From Asticcacaulis sp. AC466 (GTDB taxonomy: Bacteria; Pseudomonadota; Alphaproteobacteria; Caulobacterales; Caulobacteraceae), in NCBI RefSeq assembly GCF_000495815.1, contig NZ_AWGE01000001.1, positions 558,001-622,000 on the forward strand: DNA of 64,000 bases. Reading direction: 5' to 3'. Under the pieces are notes generated by a model, which was not told the DNA's origin, searched no databases, and worked only from the letters and a program-made list of their open reading frames with translations. The translations under genes were made by a program, and so were the position numbers. Positions 61,806-64,000 of this stretch are shown piece after piece (positions within the stretch are counted from its first letter, which is position 1; each line of letters starts with the position of its first letter).

Positions 61806-61819
61806 TGGTAACGCTATCA
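61806..61819. promoter_or_regulatory. LacI-type palindrome TGGTAACGCTATCA before gap
   Basis: Near-perfect 14-base inverted repeat with central CG; it pairs with its reverse complement at all but the two R/Y positions. It shares TG..A.CGCT.TCA with the two operators before the GH3 gene. Confidence 0.5.
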
Positions 61820-61902
61820 CGCGAATTCCATATCGGCGCATTATGTTTACTGCCGGACCTGTCGATTTGTTGGTTTTTCCTGAAACCAACGGGTGGCGAT
61901 GG

Positions 61903-63528
61903 TCAGCGCGTGCGCGAACGGGATTTGTCCAGCCGGGGCATGGTCATCAGCAGTTCAAGACCTACGATCCGCGCGCCTTCGTAACGGTTGATTGCCGTCA
62001 ATGTGCCGCCTTGTGCCTCGGTCAGGGCGCGGGCGACCGACAGGCCGAGGCCAGTGCCGCCGGTATCGCGGTTGCGCGACGATTCCAACCGGTAGAAGGG
62101 TTCGAACACGGTCTCCAGCATGTCCGGCGGCAGGCCAGGACCGGCGTCGATAATCCGCAGCTCTGCGGTCTTGCCGCGCGCCGAAAGTTCGATGCGACAT
62201 CCGCCGGCATAGCGGCCGGCGTTTTCGACCAGATTTGTGATAATGCGCTTCAATGCCACCCCGTCGCCCTTGACCATGATGTTTTCCTCGATAACGGCAG
62301 GCTCCAGGGCACAGATGGCGCTCAGGTCGTCGCCCAGGGATTCGACCAGGGACGAGAGGTCAAGCGCCCGCAGGATTTCGTTCATCTTGTGCGCGCTGGT
62401 GAAACTCATGGCGCTGCGGATGAGGCCGTCCATGTGGGCGATGTCGCCGTTAAGTTTGTCCCTTATGGCTGAGGGCAGGTCCTCGATACGCAGGCGCATC
62501 CGGGCCAGAGGCGTTTTCAGGTCGTGGGCGATCGCGCCCATAAGCGCCGTGCGGCTTTCGACCTGCTTGCGGATTCGCGTCTGCATATCGTTGAGCACCT
62601 GGGCGGCTGCGCGCACCTCACGCGGGCCGACGGCCAGGACCGGCGGGGCATTGTCTTCTACACTCAGCTTGGCGGCGGCTTCGGAGAAGGCAATAATCGG
62701 GCGCGACAACCGCTGCGACAGCCACCAAGCCAGTGGCAGGATGAGCAGAGCGGTCAGTCCGAAGCCTAGCAGCAGCCGTTCCTGCCAAGGCTCAATCAGG
62801 CTGCGCGGCGGACGCAGGACACGCCAGCTGCCGTCCTTGAGTTTCCAGGCGGCGCTGAAGGCCGGATAGACGACGTCGGCCCGGCTGTCCGTCGGGATAT
62901 AGCCGCCCGGAAATGGCCCGGGCGTCATGTCCTGGCGCCCACTTGACGACGCGTCATGCGGAGGCCCTGGGTAAAATTCGTGCTCGGCCTCCTGTCTGTT
63001 CTGCGGCGCCGGGAAGTCGTGCTGGACGAATAGTCTGGAGCCTTGGCCTTCCGGCTCATTTGGCTGTCCATTTGCGCCGGCGCCGTTCCGTTCGCCGTAG
63101 GGGAGCGAGCCGCGATAGCTATCGAAACGACGCGACTCGTCGAAGGGATAGCGTGGGCGTATTTCGATGACGATGGTGTCGGCCGGCACCTTCAGATCGG
63201 CTGCCAGCCGCATGGCCAAGGTGTTTTGTAAGGCGAGACCGCGCGGCCCGTGCTGCCACCTTTTGGCGACGAAATCCGGCGTCGTTTTCAGGGTCTCGGC
63301 TTTCAAAACGCGCCCGTTGCGCAGCTTTACCACCCCACCTTTTAGTGCGGTTACGGCTTCCGGGAGGCTGTAGCCTGAAGGCGGCGGCTCCGGCGCTTTT
63401 AGAACGACTAGGGTATTGATACCCAACGACAGGATCAGCACAGCGAAGCTCAATCCCATGACCTGCCAGAAGATGGGCAGGGAGATCAGGTTCGAACGGG
63501 TAGGGGCGGTGGGCGCTGAATCGGGCAA
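61903..63528 (-). CDS. Sensor histidine kinase (EnvZ-like)
   Basis: 541-residue two-component kinase. First membrane helix about residues 18-45, a periplasmic region of about 220 residues rich in Pro/Gly in its second half, second membrane helix (LLLGFGLTALLILPLAWWL), HAMP, dimerisation domain with phospho-acceptor His335 in MGAIAHDLKTPLARM, and the ATPase domain with NLVENAGRYAG, DAGPGLP and TGGTGLGLSVA. The response-regulator gene ends 3 bases upstream, so the two are one operon. The signal is unknown. Confidence 0.92.
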   Translation of the reverse strand: MPDSAPTAPTRSNLISLPIFWQVMGLSFAVLILSLGINTLVVLKAPEPPPSGYSLPEAVTALKGGVVKLRNGRVLKAETLKTTPDFVAKRWQHGPRGLALQNTLAMRLAADLKVPADTIVIEIRPRYPFDESRRFDSYRGSLPYGERNGAGANGQPNEPEGQGSRLFVQHDFPAPQNRQEAEHEFYPGPPHDASSSGRQDMTPGPFPGGYIPTDSRADVVYPAFSAAWKLKDGSWRVLRPPRSLIEPWQERLLLGFGLTALLILPLAWWLSQRLSRPIIAFSEAAAKLSVEDNAPPVLAVGPREVRAAAQVLNDMQTRIRKQVESRTALMGAIAHDLKTPLARMRLRIEDLPSAIRDKLNGDIAHMDGLIRSAMSFTSAHKMNEILRALDLSSLVESLGDDLSAICALEPAVIEENIMVKGDGVALKRIITNLVENAGRYAGGCRIELSARGKTAELRIIDAGPGLPPDMLETVFEPFYRLESSRNRDTGGTGLGLSVARALTEAQGGTLTAINRYEGARIVGLELLMTMPRLDKSRSRTR

Positions 63529-63531
63529 GGA

Positions 63532-64000
63532 TTACTTCGTGGGCTTGAACATATAGCCAATGCCGCGGATTGTGCGGATGATATCTTCGTTCGTGTCATC
63601 GGCCAGCTTGCGGCGCAGGCGTGAAATCTGCACGTCGATGGCGCGATCAAAGCTGTCGGTATTGGGGCCGTGCAGGTAGTCGAGGATCTGGTCGCGGGAC
63701 AGAGCGCGGCCAGGCCGGTCGAGGAAGACGCGCAACAATTCGAATTCGGCGTTGGACAGGGCCACCTGCACGCCGTCCGGACGCAGCAGCGTCCGCTTGA
63801 TATTATCGAGCTGCCAGCCGAAAAAATGCGATACGGGTGATTTTTCGCCGCTGTTGGTGCGGGCTTCGCGACGGCGCATTACAGCGCGGATTCGCGCCAG
63901 AAGTTCGCGCGGGTGAAACGGCTTGGCCATGTAATCGTCGGCACCGAGTTCCAGGCCGACGATACGGTCGATTTCCTCACCGCGCGCTGACAACATGATA
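63532..64000 (-). CDS. OmpR-family response regulator (5' end outside window)
   Basis: The visible 156 residues cover the end of the receiver domain (LSARGEEIDRIVGLELGADD, with the conserved Lys in MAKPFHPRELLARI) and a complete winged-helix DNA-binding domain (LSNAEFELLRVFLDRPGRAL, RAIDVQISRLRRKL, IRTIRGIGYMF). The phospho-acceptor Asp and the start lie beyond base 64000. It is the partner of the histidine kinase immediately downstream. Confidence 0.93.
   Translation of the reverse strand, partial: IMLSARGEEIDRIVGLELGADDYMAKPFHPRELLARIRAVMRRREARTNSGEKSPVSHFFGWQLDNIKRTLLRPDGVQVALSNAEFELLRVFLDRPGRALSRDQILDYLHGPNTDSFDRAIDVQISRLRRKLADDTNEDIIRTIRGIGYMFKPTK

Noticed and set aside
1-64000. Insertion sequences, prophage, integrons or CRISPR arrays
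   Set aside because: No transposase, integrase, phage structural gene, regularly spaced repeat or cas gene is visible anywhere in the window.

Overview
The window looks like a chromosomal segment of an alphaproteobacterium of the Caulobacteraceae, probably Asticcacaulis or a close relative. This placement is inferred from gene content, not from a search. The evidence is a complete Entner-Doudoroff (ED) operon, a Caulobacter-type lacABC-like glycoside dehydrogenase locus, a perfect CtrA box (TTAA-N7-TTAA), an alphaproteobacterial LexA box (GTTC-N7-GTTC) at uvrB, and GC-rich coding sequence. I see no rRNA, tRNA, insertion sequence, prophage or CRISPR array.

Layout. 1-5557: zwf (5' end outside), pgl, edd, glk, eda, the ED route from glucose to pyruvate plus glyceraldehyde-3-phosphate. 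5651-14145: a LacI regulator, a secreted GH3 glucosidase, a sodium/sugar symporter and a TonB-dependent receptor, a sugar uptake line across three envelope compartments. 14289-26308: a glycoside 3-oxidation locus with an MFS permease, a Gfo/Idh/MocA oxidoreductase, a TIM-barrel isomerase, an esterase, two different GMC dehydrogenase plus Tat-exported small-subunit pairs, a cytochrome c, a DUF1080 3-keto-glycoside hydrolase and a LacI regulator. 26408-27117: a divergent pair of unknown genes around a Fur-box-like site. 27222-31559: a possible 28-residue membrane peptide and a tripartite MFS/HlyD/NodT efflux system. 31550-34753: an autotransporter. 35165-38265: a two-gene ABC importer without a binding protein. 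38284-39366: corA. 39574-45026: a soluble PAS chemoreceptor, a hemerythrin-like protein and a large-subunit catalase, with remnants of an alpha/beta hydrolase and a response regulator between or beside them. 45145-51689: dusA, a retropepsin-like protease, a 44-codon small gene, two tandem secreted paralogues, a membrane chemoreceptor and a cell-wall hydrolase. 52313-56496: uvrB under LexA and several unknown genes. 56598-61689: DinB-family protein, folB, a QueD-like enzyme, fba, pgk, gap. 61903-64000: a histidine kinase and its OmpR-type regulator (5' end outside).

The genes fit a bacterium living on plant-type oligosaccharides. The receptor and GH3 enzyme supply sugar. The GMC/cytochrome c modules would oxidise glycosides at C3 in the periplasm, the DUF1080, TIM-barrel and Gfo/Idh enzymes would split and reduce the keto-sugars, and glucose would enter the ED pathway. 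Lower glycolysis (gap, pgk, fba) is also encoded here. Two sets of LacI-type palindromes tie these parts together. TGTAATCGATTACA-type sites lie before the MFS operon and in the divergent dehydrogenase promoter. TGRYARCGCTRTCA-type sites lie twice before the GH3 gene and once before gap.
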